A stretch of 64,000 nucleotides of DNA from Nanosynbacter sp. (GTDB taxonomy: Bacteria; Patescibacteriota; Saccharimonadia; Saccharimonadales; Saccharimonadaceae), in assembly GCA_015257455.1 (NCBI GenBank), contig JABZKD010000002.1, positions 1 to 64,000 of the forward strand. The letters run 5' to 3'. A program made the translations under genes and the position numbers. Positions within the stretch are counted from its first letter, which is position 1. The number at the start of each line of letters is the position of its first letter. This document shows, piece by piece, positions 17,528-26,024 of this stretch. The notes under the pieces are model-generated. The model did no database searches and was not told the DNA's origin. It saw only the letters and a list, made by a program, of their open reading frames with translations.

Positions 17528-18490
17528 ATGGATAATTCAAACAACAATCCTTTTCTTGCATCGAATCAATTTAATCAATCTGGTCAAACTCCAGCTAATT
17601 TCGGTGCTAATAACCCTTCAGGCAGTAACCCATTCGCTCAGAATAACCCAGTCTCTTCGACGAATAATTCAATCCCGGCTAATCCAGTGGCTTCAGAAGC
17701 TCCAGTGGCCTCTGCGAATTCCGGTGATATTTATCAAAATCTCTACCAGAGCCCGTTCACTCCTGGCATGCCAGCCGCGAATCCTCTCAATAAAAATTAT
17801 GCCGACATGACCGGCGAGGAACGTAAGGAAGCTAGTCGTATCGCCAAGGCCAAGAACCGCATTGATCTCATGAAAACTGTGGGTCTTATCGTAGTATCTC
17901 TTCTCGCAGTACTTTTTATCGGCCTCTTTATTTGGATGTGGGTGAAGTGGAATGACGCCAGTACCAATGTGAAGGGTAAAGTCGACGTCGCCGTAGCCGA
18001 AGCTAAGAATGAGCTTCAGACCAAGCTCGAATCTGAATTTGAAGAGAAAGAAAAATACCCATATAAAGTCTTTACGGGTCCTACTGACCTTGGTGAATTA
18101 AGTTTCGAATATCCAAAAACTTGGAGCCTCTATGTTCAAAGTAGCGCCAACCGCGGTGGTGATTACGCTGCCTATCTCAATCCAGGTCAGGTTAATGTGG
18201 TCCAAGATGATACCGTGATGGCACTCCGTGTCAGTATTAAGGGCACTCTTTTCGATCAGGCGATTAGTGATTTTGCCGAAAAAGTCCGTTCTGGCGATAT
18301 GACGCTTTCAACTACCGTAGTTAACGGCAACAATGTCAACGTTTATACTGGTAAATTAGATAATGAATATCAGGGAATCATCTGTGTTTTCAAGCTTCGC
18401 GACAAGACTGTTATGCTTCAAACCGATTCCACCAGTGTCTTCAGTGATGACTTCTACCGTATTCTCAAAACCGTAAAATTTAATAGCTAA
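17528..18490 (+). CDS. Membrane-anchored protein with Asn/Pro-rich N-terminus and extracytoplasmic domain
   Basis: 320 residues, family not firmly recognised. Residues 1-95 are disordered and Asn/Pro/Ser-rich, with NNNPFLASNQ at 6-15 and SNPFAQNN nearby. One transmembrane helix follows (about 117-141, VGLIVVSLLAVLFIGLFIWM), then a short coiled region and a C-terminal domain (about 178-320, GELSFEYPKTWSLYVQ) that resembles PsbP/DUF1795-like folds; that match is tentative. TAAAAT (17516-17521) lies 6 bases before ATG 17528, so the mRNA is probably leaderless. The NPFL motif recurs in the two-component proteins at 55436-58030. Confidence 0.6.
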   Translation: MDNSNNNPFLASNQFNQSGQTPANFGANNPSGSNPFAQNNPVSSTNNSIPANPVASEAPVASANSGDIYQNLYQSPFTPGMPAANPLNKNYADMTGEERKEASRIAKAKNRIDLMKTVGLIVVSLLAVLFIGLFIWMWVKWNDASTNVKGKVDVAVAEAKNELQTKLESEFEEKEKYPYKVFTGPTDLGELSFEYPKTWSLYVQSSANRGGDYAAYLNPGQVNVVQDDTVMALRVSIKGTLFDQAISDFAEKVRSGDMTLSTTVVNGNNVNVYTGKLDNEYQGIICVFKLRDKTVMLQTDSTSVFSDDFYRILKTVKFNS

Positions 18491-18511
18491 ATTTATCCGA
18501 AAAATCTGCAA

Positions 18512-18540
18512 CCCCCGCACCATTTTGCGGGGGATTGTTC
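18512..18540 (+). terminator. Hairpin after 17528-18490
   Basis: CCCCCGCA/TGCGGGGG stem (18512-18519, 18526-18533) with a weak T-tail (ATTGTT). Probable terminator or 3' stability stem. Confidence 0.55.
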
Positions 18541-18578
18541 AAGCATTTTGCCTGAAAAATGGGTGCTATAATTAATTT

Positions 18579-19274
18579 ATGAATAGTGAGGTAAATGGTA
18601 TTTTCGTGGTTGCACATGACTTGAAAAGTCCGCTTACTCTTATGCGTCAAATGGCTCTCGCGATGGATTTTCAAAAAGACAGCACTGCCGAACTCGAAAA
18701 ATCTCGCAATAAAATTATTCGTATTTCCGAACGTGCCATGCGTCAAGTTAATGACCTCACCAAAATTGCTCGCCTCGAAGAAGGTTTATTCACCTTAGAG
18801 CCAGTTTCCATTCGCGCCGTCTGCGACGATGTAATTTCTGAACTTGAACAGCTCTTCGCCCTCAATCAACGCAAGCTCCGTTTTGAATACCGTAACAAAG
18901 CTCGCCTGGTGATTGGTAATTACGATTTAATTTTCAGTGTAATTTATAATTTTTGCGCCAACGCTATGTATTATTCCACGGTCGAAACCGAATCTTGCTT
19001 AATTATTTCCGACAAAAAGGATAAAATTGTGGTCGATGTCAGAGATTATGGGCCGAGTCTCCCCACAGCAGTTTGGCGTCAAATCAAGGCTGGCCTCACC
19101 GCCCCTACTAGCATTTCGATGCGTCCCGGAAGCTCTGGTTTGGGCCTCTATATTGCTTCGAAATTCGCCAAATATTTAAATGCGGAAGTTTCTGCCGTGC
19201 GCCACCGTGACGGTACCAGTTTCCAGGTAATATTGCCAGTTTCACATCAGGCGATTTTACCGATGTTTGATTAG
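18579..19274 (+). CDS. Soluble sensorless histidine kinase
   Basis: A minimal 231-residue histidine kinase with neither transmembrane segment nor sensor domain. The H-box VAHDLKSPL places the phosphorylated His at residue 13. The N-box is NFCANAMYYS, followed by G1 VRDYGPSLP and G2 SSGLGLYIASKFAKYL. Input must come from a partner or by dimerisation. TATAAT (18567-18572, with an upstream TG) lies 6 bases before the ATG, so the mRNA is probably leaderless. The receiver gene begins 8 bp after its stop, making a two-component pair. Confidence 0.85.
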   Translation: MNSEVNGIFVVAHDLKSPLTLMRQMALAMDFQKDSTAELEKSRNKIIRISERAMRQVNDLTKIARLEEGLFTLEPVSIRAVCDDVISELEQLFALNQRKLRFEYRNKARLVIGNYDLIFSVIYNFCANAMYYSTVETESCLIISDKKDKIVVDVRDYGPSLPTAVWRQIKAGLTAPTSISMRPGSSGLGLYIASKFAKYLNAEVSAVRHRDGTSFQVILPVSHQAILPMFD

Positions 19275-19281
19275 GAGGAAA

Positions 19282-19845
19282 ATGAATCAGCGACCTAAAA
19301 AATCATCGTCCAAAATCTGGCCATCGGAAAACTCAACACTAAAAATCTTGCCACCGGAAATTGTGCGACCGATTTTTATTATCGAGGACGACCCAGATTT
19401 TGCGGAAATTTATCAAAAACACTTAAAGCGCAATTTCCCGAAAATTCCGGTACAAATTTTTTATAATGCGATCGAGGCTAATGCAGCTTTTTCGGAACTT
19501 AGCGAGGAAGAACTGCCGTCTTTAATTATCTTGGATGTTTTGCTTACTGGCCCAGATGGTTTTACCTTACTAAATGAGCTACTTTCTTATCCAGAAACTA
19601 GTCAAATCCCGGTACTTTTAATTTCATCGTTAAATCTCGGTCAAATGTCCCTACACGCTTATAATGTCCGTGCGATTCTGAATAAGGAAACTTTCACACC
19701 AGTGGATTTTGTGACAAAGATCAAAGACATTCTATCTCCAGCCACAAAAACCTCATTAGCTAATCATCTAGAAACCACCGAAGCTTCCAATGAAGAATCA
19801 ATTCCAGGCCGCACCCTTCGAGTCAAGGAGGGGAATTATGCCTGA
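19282..19845 (+). CDS. Receiver-domain response regulator without output domain
   Basis: 187 residues from ATG 19282, chosen for its Shine-Dalgarno TAGGAGG. It has a basic N-terminal extension (1-28) and then a CheY-like receiver: acidic pocket IIEDDPDF (residues 33-40), phosphorylated Asp in LIILDVLLTG (D85), LISS and the conserved Lys in ILNKE. No DNA-binding or enzymatic output domain follows, only a short Glu/Ser-rich tail, so it should act by protein contact or in a phosphorelay. It is coupled to the kinase upstream and overlaps recO by 8 bp. Confidence 0.85.
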   Translation: MNQRPKKSSSKIWPSENSTLKILPPEIVRPIFIIEDDPDFAEIYQKHLKRNFPKIPVQIFYNAIEANAAFSELSEEELPSLIILDVLLTGPDGFTLLNELLSYPETSQIPVLLISSLNLGQMSLHAYNVRAILNKETFTPVDFVTKIKDILSPATKTSLANHLETTEASNEESIPGRTLRVKEGNYA

Positions 19846-20539
19846 TTTGCGTACTGAGGCGATTGTGCTCTCGCGTGTCAAATATCAAGAGTCCGATCGC
19901 ATTCTCACACTGCTCACTCCCGAAGGTCGCTTTTCGGCTATCGCACGTGGGGTCCGCAAAGAACGCTCTAAATTAGCTGGCAGTATTGAACCTTTCACGG
20001 TTTCCGACGTGGTCCTGCATTTTAAATCGCAAAACACCGATTCGGGCAGCCTCGCAATTCTGACTTCTGCCACTATGTTGAAGTTTTATCAAAATATCAT
20101 TACCGATCTCGATACTTTAACTATCGCTTCGAATTTTCTTAAAGTTATTAATCGTCTGACCAACGACGCTGATTCTAAGGAATATTTTCAGCTTCTAAAA
20201 AATGCCCTTTCGGCACTAAATACCGCCGAAAAATACCAAACTCCTCTCATTGAAACCCATTTTTATCTTAATCTCGCTTTTATTTCCGGTGAAATGATTA
20301 ATCTATCTACCGACTCGAATGACAATCGTTTAACGCTTGATGGTTTATATGACTGGCATAGCTTTGACCGATGCTTTATTCCAGTGACAACTGACGTTGG
20401 TGAATTTAACGCTGATACTATTAAAATTCTTCGCCTCATGACCTCAATGCCAATTACCTCTATTTTGAAAATTAAAAACATCCACACCCATCTCAGTGCA
20501 TTAAATATTATTCTGCGCACTCTTCGTGAAATGTTTTAA
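19838..20539 (+). CDS. recO: DNA repair protein RecO
   Basis: RecO loads RecA onto SSB-coated single strands with RecR. This 233-residue protein starts at ATG 19838 after AAGGAGGGG. The N-terminal OB-fold is clear (RTEAIVLSRVKYQESDRILT, then LLTPEGRFSAIARGVRKERS), followed by the helical domain. The family's zinc-binding cysteines are not seen. It lies downstream of and overlaps the receiver gene. Confidence 0.88.
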   Translation: MPDLRTEAIVLSRVKYQESDRILTLLTPEGRFSAIARGVRKERSKLAGSIEPFTVSDVVLHFKSQNTDSGSLAILTSATMLKFYQNIITDLDTLTIASNFLKVINRLTNDADSKEYFQLLKNALSALNTAEKYQTPLIETHFYLNLAFISGEMINLSTDSNDNRLTLDGLYDWHSFDRCFIPVTTDVGEFNADTIKILRLMTSMPITSILKIKNIHTHLSALNIILRTLREMF

Positions 20540-20600
20540 CCACCAGAGGTCACCACGCTATTTTTGTGGTATAATAAAGAAAAACTAACCAGGAGTGTTT

Positions 20601-21938
20601 ATGGCAAAATTAGAAGATATTGTCAGCTTATGTAAACGTAGAGGATTTATTTTCCAAGGCTCCGATGTCTACGGCGGTATGGCTGGTACTTGGGATTTTG
20701 GCCCACTCGGCGTTAGTTTGAAGAAAAAACTCAAAGATCTTTGGTGGCAATATTGGGTAGAAAATCGTAATGACATGTACGGTGTCGATGCCGCAATCAT
20801 CATGAATCCACGCACCTGGGTGGCCTCTGGTCACGCCGCCACTTTTTCCGACCCATTAGTGGAATGTAAATCTTGTCATGGTCGTTTTCGTGCCGATAAA
20901 TTAGCCAAGACCGCCGAAGGTCACGACCTTTCTACGGAAATTACTGGCGAAGAACTCATTAAGGCTCGTATCAAATGTCCTACTTGTGGCAAGATTGAAT
21001 GGGGTGAAGTCAAGCCATTTAATATGATGTTTCAGACTCACGTCGGCGCAGTGGCTGATAATAGTTCCATCGCCTATCTTCGCCCAGAGACCGCTCAAGG
21101 TATTTTTACGAATTACAAGAACGTGGTCGACACGATTTACCCAGATCTACCATTCGGTTTAGCTCAACAGGGTAAAGCCTTCCGTAATGAAATTTCGCCA
21201 CGTGACTTTATTTTCCGTTGCCGCGAGCTCGAACAGATGGAAATTGAATATTTCGTTAATCCTAAAGATTGGGAACGTGTCTTTGATGAACTTCTCGCCG
21301 ATGTGCATGACTTCCTGGAGAATGTCGTTAAACTTCCAGCTGATAAGATTCATGAATACGACGTCCCGGCTGCTGATCGTGCACATTATTCTAAGCGTAC
21401 TATCGACCTTGAATTCGATTACCCTATTGGTTGCGAAGAATTGATGGGTATTGCTTATCGTACTGACTTTGACCTTGGTAACATCGAGCGTGAGTCGAAG
21501 AAAAGTATGGCCTACCGCGACAAGCGTACCGGTGAAACTTTTGTGCCTCACGTCATCGAGCCATCTTTCGGTGTCGAGCGTTTGATTATGGCTGTACTTT
21601 CGAGTGCTTATCATGAGGATGAAACTAATGGTGAAAAGCGCATCGTCTTGCAACTTCCAGAACATCTTGCGCCATACCGTTTCTGCGTTTCACCACTTCT
21701 TAAAAACAAGCCAGAATTAGTCGAAAAAGCCAAGGCAGTCTATGCTGAACTTCGCGAAAAATATGGCAATGTCACTTGGGATGATTCTGGTAATATCGGC
21801 AAGCGTTATCACAAGCAAGATGAAATCGGTACGCCAAAATGTGTGGTTATTGACTTCGATACTCTCGAGGACGACACTGTGACCGTGCGTGATCGCGACA
21901 CTATGGCCCAAACTCGCGTCAAAATCTCAGAACTCTAA
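20601..21938 (+). CDS. glyQS: Glycyl-tRNA synthetase, dimeric class II
   Basis: A 445-residue single-chain alpha2-type glycyl-tRNA synthetase. It starts at ATG 20601 after AGGAG; the in-frame GTG at 20595 overlaps that site and is rejected. Class II motifs are visible: motif 1 region MNPRTWVASGHAATF, motif 2 FRNEISPRDFIFRCRELEQM, motif 3 PSFGVERLIMAVL. A zinc-finger-like CKSCHG..CPTCGK insertion is kept at about 90-135, and the anticodon-binding domain is C-terminal. A TATAAT at about 20570 and a leader of about 25 nt precede it. Confidence 0.95.
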   Translation: MAKLEDIVSLCKRRGFIFQGSDVYGGMAGTWDFGPLGVSLKKKLKDLWWQYWVENRNDMYGVDAAIIMNPRTWVASGHAATFSDPLVECKSCHGRFRADKLAKTAEGHDLSTEITGEELIKARIKCPTCGKIEWGEVKPFNMMFQTHVGAVADNSSIAYLRPETAQGIFTNYKNVVDTIYPDLPFGLAQQGKAFRNEISPRDFIFRCRELEQMEIEYFVNPKDWERVFDELLADVHDFLENVVKLPADKIHEYDVPAADRAHYSKRTIDLEFDYPIGCEELMGIAYRTDFDLGNIERESKKSMAYRDKRTGETFVPHVIEPSFGVERLIMAVLSSAYHEDETNGEKRIVLQLPEHLAPYRFCVSPLLKNKPELVEKAKAVYAELREKYGNVTWDDSGNIGKRYHKQDEIGTPKCVVIDFDTLEDDTVTVRDRDTMAQTRVKISEL

Positions 21939-21956
21939 AATAAAAAGAGGTAAAAT

Positions 21957-21983
21957 AAAAAGAGGCCTTCGGGTCTCTTTTTA
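21957..21983 (+). terminator. glyS terminator
   Basis: AAAAGAGGCC-TTCG-GGTCTCTTTTT: a stem closed by a UUCG tetraloop with a T-run. Confidence 0.9.
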
Positions 21984-22061
21984 TGACGGTTTTCATTAAG
22001 AGCTATCTTTTGTTATGTATTTAATTATCCACCAAGGTTCGCCGACCTGACACTATCTGGT

Positions 22062-22688
22062 CTATTTTTCGCCAAACAATTCCGCTTCATATTCTGGCCT
22101 AATTTTGGCCTCGAATAAGACAATCGGCACCTTCGGTGGCGGCGTAAAATCAGTAGATTTTAGTGGATAGCGAATTTTGGTCGTGTAGTATTTATTCAAA
22201 ATATATCCCAGCTGGCTCGTATAATGCCGGTCAGAGAGGATTAATTTTAAAGCCAATTGTTTTTGTAAAATTAAATAAATGGCTCTTGGCGGATTTTTTA
22301 AGCCTTTTTCGATAATCTGGCCGTTTTGATTCTCGAGATTAAGTAACTTATAAAAAACCTCCGCAGACAGGGAAAAAGGTGGATTGGAAAAGACCTTATA
22401 ATTTGTGAAATCGAAATTCACTTCTCGAAAATCTCCGCGTACCAGCTTCGCATTCTCGAGATTTTGTTCCTTCAAATTTTTTTGTAATTTCTTGAAAGTC
22501 TCCGGGTCTTTTTCTATTGCGAAAACTTCCCCACATTTTTTCGAAAGTGCTGCGGTAATCACGCCACTTCCTGCCCCAATTTCCACCACCGTATCACGGC
22601 GCTTCAGATTACTGTGGCCGATTAACATTAGAGCTAATCGAACATTTTTCAAAAAATGCTGGTCAAGCAAGTGGTTACGACTAGGCAT
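22062..22688 (-). CDS. Erm/KsgA-family rRNA adenine N6-methyltransferase
   Basis: 208 residues. The N-terminal NHLLDQHFLKN matches the QNFL/QHFL signature, SAM motif I is VVEIGAGSGVITAAL and the catalytic motif is FSNPPFSLSAEVF. The NPPF form is closer to actinobacterial Erm methylases (23S A2058) than to KsgA (NLPY). The C-terminal helical domain is short. It could confer macrolide-type resistance or be a degenerate KsgA; the substrate cannot be told from sequence alone. It overlaps the upstream hydrolase gene by 8 bp. Confidence 0.75.
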   Translation of the reverse strand: MPSRNHLLDQHFLKNVRLALMLIGHSNLKRRDTVVEIGAGSGVITAALSKKCGEVFAIEKDPETFKKLQKNLKEQNLENAKLVRGDFREVNFDFTNYKVFSNPPFSLSAEVFYKLLNLENQNGQIIEKGLKNPPRAIYLILQKQLALKLILSDRHYTSQLGYILNKYYTTKIRYPLKSTDFTPPPKVPIVLFEAKIRPEYEAELFGEK

Positions 22689-23817
22689 TCTTGCCTCCTA
22701 GAATTTGACGTGCCTTCTTCAAAATTTCGTTTTCCGCGAAATAATTCTTCACTAGGGAGTTGCCGAAAAGAAGCCAAACTTCGTTAATTTTCTGGCGACG
22801 CTCTTTTGGCAGTTCTCGGTAGTTCTTCATGAGTTTTGGCGCATATTTTTGCCAATTCCGCATCAAGCTCACCGGCTCTTCTACGTCGGATTTTTCGAAA
22901 ACTTCAAAAATTCCATCCACAAAAAACCTTAATTCTTCTGGCGAGGCAGAGGCTAGAAAGTCATCCACGGTCTTGTTCAGAGTGTCGCTCAATTTTGTAT
23001 TTTTGGCGCGACAGAAATGATTATCTTTAATTTCCCAGGTGTAAATATCATGCTGATAGAGATTTTTTGCCTGGCTTTTGACTACCACCACCTTTTCTTT
23101 GTGAGTTAAAAGTCGCCCGATTACTGAACCTTCCGGAATATAGCTTACGATTTTTGGTAAAACCCTAATCGCGCCAGTATCTTTATTAAGCAGCTCCTCT
23201 CTTAGTCCAGGACCATCGTAATTTAAAACCTTCAAAATTCTTTTTTGCAGTCGATCTGGCGCCATAATCGCCGAATAAATCGATAAATTACCACCCTTCG
23301 AATGTCCACCCAGGTAAAAATTTTTGTAAAAATAGCGACGCGAAATATTTTTTAAGTATTCTAGTGCCTCTTTTTGAGCTGGAATCTCTGGCAGAAACGA
23401 CATGTTAAAATCTTCTTTCCAGCCGAAGAGCGTCCCATCCGTGCCGAAAAATGAAACATACATGGTGAAGAAATTAATCTGAATCGTCACCGCCGAAAAT
23501 TGTTTTTCGAGCCGCTTATTATTTTTTCTCACAAAAAATCCCACTTTCAAATTCTGAAAGCGTGGACTTTCTCCCAGTAGCTGAATGAATCTCTCATCAT
23601 CGGGCCAACCAAAAGCAGAAGTTGGTAAATCCTTCATTGCTTCGGCAATTTCGGAGATTTTAAAATTTCGTTTAGTTAAATCAAGCTGTCTTTTAATTTT
23701 ATGAAATGGCAAATAAGAAATTCGCGCAAAAGCTAGCTCGTCCAGCTCGGTAATCTCAGTAGTTTTTGAGATTCGTTTCTGATTTTTTTCAATATAATTA
23801 TTTAAATTCATTATCAT
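22681..23817 (-). CDS. Mbeg1-like (DUF2974) alpha/beta hydrolase
   Basis: About 378 residues starting MIMNLNNYIEKN at 23817. The longer frame reaches back into the tRNA-Phe gene and is rejected. The lipase-like nucleophile elbow GGHSKGGN is clear, with MYVSFFGTDGTLFGWKEDFN before it and NYDGPGLREE after, both typical of the DUF2974 lipase-like family. No signal peptide is seen, so it is presumably cytoplasmic. It lies just downstream of tRNA-Phe and is coupled to the methylase gene. Substrate unknown. Confidence 0.72.
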   Translation of the reverse strand: MIMNLNNYIEKNQKRISKTTEITELDELAFARISYLPFHKIKRQLDLTKRNFKISEIAEAMKDLPTSAFGWPDDERFIQLLGESPRFQNLKVGFFVRKNNKRLEKQFSAVTIQINFFTMYVSFFGTDGTLFGWKEDFNMSFLPEIPAQKEALEYLKNISRRYFYKNFYLGGHSKGGNLSIYSAIMAPDRLQKRILKVLNYDGPGLREELLNKDTGAIRVLPKIVSYIPEGSVIGRLLTHKEKVVVVKSQAKNLYQHDIYTWEIKDNHFCRAKNTKLSDTLNKTVDDFLASASPEELRFFVDGIFEVFEKSDVEEPVSLMRNWQKYAPKLMKNYRELPKERRQKINEVWLLFGNSLVKNYFAENEILKKARQILGGKNA

Positions 23818-23841
23818 TTTACATCTCTCAGAGATAAAAAA

Positions 23842-23917
23842 TGGTGGTTCCGACTGGACTTGAACCAGTGACACAAGGCTCTTCAGGCCTCTGCTCTACC
23901 AACTGAGCTACAGAACC
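23842..23917 (-). tRNA. tRNA-Phe (GAA)
   Basis: 76 nt including an encoded CCA. Acceptor stem GGTTCTG/CGGAACC with discriminator A, anticodon loop CTGAAGA, T-loop GGTTCAAGTCC. It is read with the hydrolase gene downstream. Confidence 0.96.
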
Positions 23918-23946
23918 ACTTCCCTAAATTATAGCATAGTGCGTGG

Positions 23947-23952
23947 TATAAT
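23947..23952 (+). promoter_or_regulatory. -10 element for hisS (leaderless)
   Basis: TATAAT ends 6 bases before the hisS ATG. There is no room for a Shine-Dalgarno, so the mRNA should be leaderless. Confidence 0.75.
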
Positions 23953-23958
23953 TAAAGT

Positions 23959-25257
23959 ATGAAAAAGATAAATACTGCCCCAATTTCTGGCATGCAAGAG
24001 CTTTTACCTCGCGAGCAAGCCATTTTTGATCAAATAAAATCGCAAATTATGCAGGTTTATCATCTCCATGGCTTCAATCACATCGAAACCCCGATGATTG
24101 ACCGTACGGAAATCCTCCTCGCTAAGGCCGGCGGTGACACTGAAAAGCAAATTTATAAAGTAGTAAAAACTGCCGAGACTTCTGACGATGCAGATCAGGC
24201 TTTGCGCTTTGATCATACGGTACCGCTAGCGCGTTACGTGGTCGAGCATCAAAATGATCTAGCTTTTCCGTTTCGTGTTTCGCAGTTCGGTCGTAATTTT
24301 CGTGGTGAGCGTGCGCAAAAAGGCCGCTTCCGTGAATTTTATCAAATGGACGCTGATATCATTGGTCGTAATACTTTGCCAATCGGTTATGACGCCGAAG
24401 TTGTCGCTACTGCTTTTCACGCGCTTTCGCAATTCGTGAAGACGCCGATTTTAGTGCGTCTTTCGAATCGTAAAATCCTAGCCGGCCTTCTCGAAGCTCT
24501 CACTCTCACGGAAAAAAGTTCCGAAATCTACTGCATTATTGATCATGCCGAAAAAGTTCCGGCCGAAGTCACCGAGGCTAAACTACGTGAACAAGTCGCT
24601 GATGAATCCAAAGTCCAAACCTTGCTGCAATTCGTCCAAATTCGTGGCCCACGTTCTGAAGTGGCCGAAAAATTGACCGCGCTTGGCATTGAGAATGAGA
24701 CTTTCATGACCGGTGTAAGTGAACTTCTCTTAGTGCTCGATCTTCTCGAAGCCCAGGGAATTGGTCGGTCGGTAATTGCTGATATGTTGATTATCCGTGG
24801 CCTCGATTATTACACTGGCACCGTCTTCGAAACTCTACTTCCAGATTATAAGAGCCTTGGCTCCATCTGTTCTGGTGGCCGCTATGATAATCTCGCCTCG
24901 AATTATACCGAGGAAAAATTCCCAGGTGTCGGTATCTCTATTGGTTTGACGCGCCTATTTTATTGTCTTTCAACCAACAATTTACTCGAATCCTACCAGT
25001 CCGCTCCGGTCGAGTACTGCGTGGTGCCTATTTCGGACGCCGAAATTGCCTACGCCTATCAAGTAGTCGCACATTTGATTAATCAAGGTGCTAGTGCTGA
25101 CCTTTGTCTACTAGATAAAAAACTTGGTGACAAAATCAAATACGCTGCCAAAGTCGCCGAAAACGTGATCATTATCGGCGAAAACGAAGTTAAGGATCGT
25201 ACTTATCAAGTTAAAAACCTTACTACCGGTGAACAAAAAGCCTACGAACTAAAATAA
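23959..25257 (+). CDS. hisS: Histidyl-tRNA synthetase
   Basis: 432 residues, class II. Motif 1 region FNHIETPMIDRTEIL, motif 2 FRGERAQKGRFREFYQMDADI, HisA motif RGLDYYTGTVFE and motif 3 GVGISIGLTRLFY are all present, and a C-terminal anticodon domain ends the protein. Normal length. Monocistronic, with a -10 box 6 bases before the ATG and a terminator about 50 bp after the stop. Confidence 0.96.
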   Translation: MKKINTAPISGMQELLPREQAIFDQIKSQIMQVYHLHGFNHIETPMIDRTEILLAKAGGDTEKQIYKVVKTAETSDDADQALRFDHTVPLARYVVEHQNDLAFPFRVSQFGRNFRGERAQKGRFREFYQMDADIIGRNTLPIGYDAEVVATAFHALSQFVKTPILVRLSNRKILAGLLEALTLTEKSSEIYCIIDHAEKVPAEVTEAKLREQVADESKVQTLLQFVQIRGPRSEVAEKLTALGIENETFMTGVSELLLVLDLLEAQGIGRSVIADMLIIRGLDYYTGTVFETLLPDYKSLGSICSGGRYDNLASNYTEEKFPGVGISIGLTRLFYCLSTNNLLESYQSAPVEYCVVPISDAEIAYAYQVVAHLINQGASADLCLLDKKLGDKIKYAAKVAENVIIIGENEVKDRTYQVKNLTTGEQKAYELK

Positions 25258-25308
25258 AAAATTTTAAATTAAATTAAAAATCTTCAAATCAAATTTCAAT
25301 CTTCAAAA

Positions 25309-25334
25309 AATAGTCGCTCTAGCGGCTATTTTTA
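25309..25334 (+). terminator. hisS terminator
   Basis: AATAGTCGC/GCGGCTATT stem with loop TCTA and a T-run. Confidence 0.88.
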
Positions 25335-25586
25335 TGGTTTCACAATAAAGATAATATCAAATATCAGAAATCAAGACAAAAATAAAAAGCTATAAAATCT
25401 CAAATCACAAACTAAAATCTGTGATTTCTAACAGGGATGAAACCGAACAAAATTCTAAAACCGAACACGAATACAGAAAACCGAACAACAAAATCCCACA
25501 AGTTAACCTAAATTAAAATATAAAATACCATTTTTGCAACTAAGAAATGTCAATACTAAAAACATTAAAAATCTCAAAAGTCAATG
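25335..25586. other. AT-rich gene-free stretch with CCGAACA direct repeats
   Basis: No ORF or RNA gene is supported here. There is a small hairpin AATCACA/TGTGATT at about 25404-25428 and three copies of AAACCGAACA spaced 18 and 20 bp apart (CCGAACA at 25443, 25461 and 25481). The function of these spaced repeats is unknown; binding sites for a protein would fit. Confidence 0.5.
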
Positions 25587-25614
25587 TTGACGACAAGCAA
25601 AAGCATGATATCAT
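25587..25614 (+). promoter_or_regulatory. Promoter of candidate small RNA
   Basis: -35 TTGACG (25587-25592), 16-bp spacer, -10 TATCAT (25609-25614). Confidence 0.6.
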
Positions 25615-25619
25615 AGAGA

Positions 25620-25740
25620 TAAGAATTCGGGCGAAGTTGAGAGACGTCTGAATTCGAAGACAAAACACCTCGGAGGTTGAGTGTGAAGTTAATGTCTATA
25701 TTGTAAATAAAATACACCTCGGGAGTTTGGTGTATTTTTT
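25620..25740 (+). ncRNA. Candidate structured small RNA, about 120 nt
   Basis: Between a promoter and an intrinsic terminator with no ORF. An 11-bp stem GAATTCGGGCG/CGTCTGAATTC (about 25623-25655) is followed by a hairpin around ACACCTCGGAGGTTGAGTGT and then a terminator stem AATACACC/GGTGTATT (25711-25718, 25729-25736). The last two hairpins share the sequence ACACCTCGG, as if duplicated. It does not match 6S, SRP, tmRNA or RNase P RNA by eye. Confidence 0.55.
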
Positions 25741-25741
25741 A
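25729..25741 (+). terminator. Terminator of candidate small RNA
   Basis: The 3' arm GGTGTATT pairs with 25711-25718 and is followed by a T-run. Confidence 0.75.
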
Positions 25742-25766
25742 TTAGTCTATGCTAAAATATCTCTAT

Positions 25767-25840
25767 GGCACTGTGGCGGAGTGGTTACGCAGCGGTCTGC
25801 AAAACCGTGTACACCGGTTCAATTCCGGTCGGTGCCTCCA
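25767..25840 (+). tRNA. tRNA-Cys (GCA)
   Basis: 74 nt with encoded CCA and discriminator U, typical for Cys. Acceptor GGCACTG/CGGTGCC, anticodon loop CTGCAAA. TATGCTAAAAT at 25748-25758 is its -10 element. Confidence 0.96.
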
Positions 25841-25906
25841 ATTTATCGAAGTTTATGTGGTGATATTCTAGAAAAAGCCACGACTTTGGTAGTATAATAT
25901 CCCTAA

Positions 25907-25991
25907 GCCCGAATGGCGGAATTGGTATACGCGTTCGACTTAAAATCGAATGGAGAAATCCATATGGGTTCAAGTCCCATTTCGGGCACCA
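25907..25991 (+). tRNA. tRNA-Leu (TAA)
   Basis: 85 nt with a long variable arm and encoded CCA. Acceptor GCCCGAA/TTCGGGC, anticodon loop CTTAAAA. TATAAT at 25893-25898 lies just upstream, so it has its own promoter. Confidence 0.96.
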
Positions 25992-25996
25992 ACAAG

Positions 25997-26024
25997 ATGA
26001 CCTCAAAAAACGCGGTCATTGTTT
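25997..26024 (+). terminator. Terminator after tRNA-Leu(TAA)
   Basis: ATGACC/GGTCAT stem with an A-rich loop and a weak T-tail. Confidence 0.6.

Noticed and set aside
23818..23874. N-terminal extension of the DUF2974 hydrolase
   Set aside because: The added codons are read from the tRNA-Phe gene; ATG 23817 starts the conserved protein.
25441..25487. CRISPR array
   Set aside because: The CCGAACA repeats are only about 10 bp with 18-20 bp spacing and three copies, and there are no cas genes.
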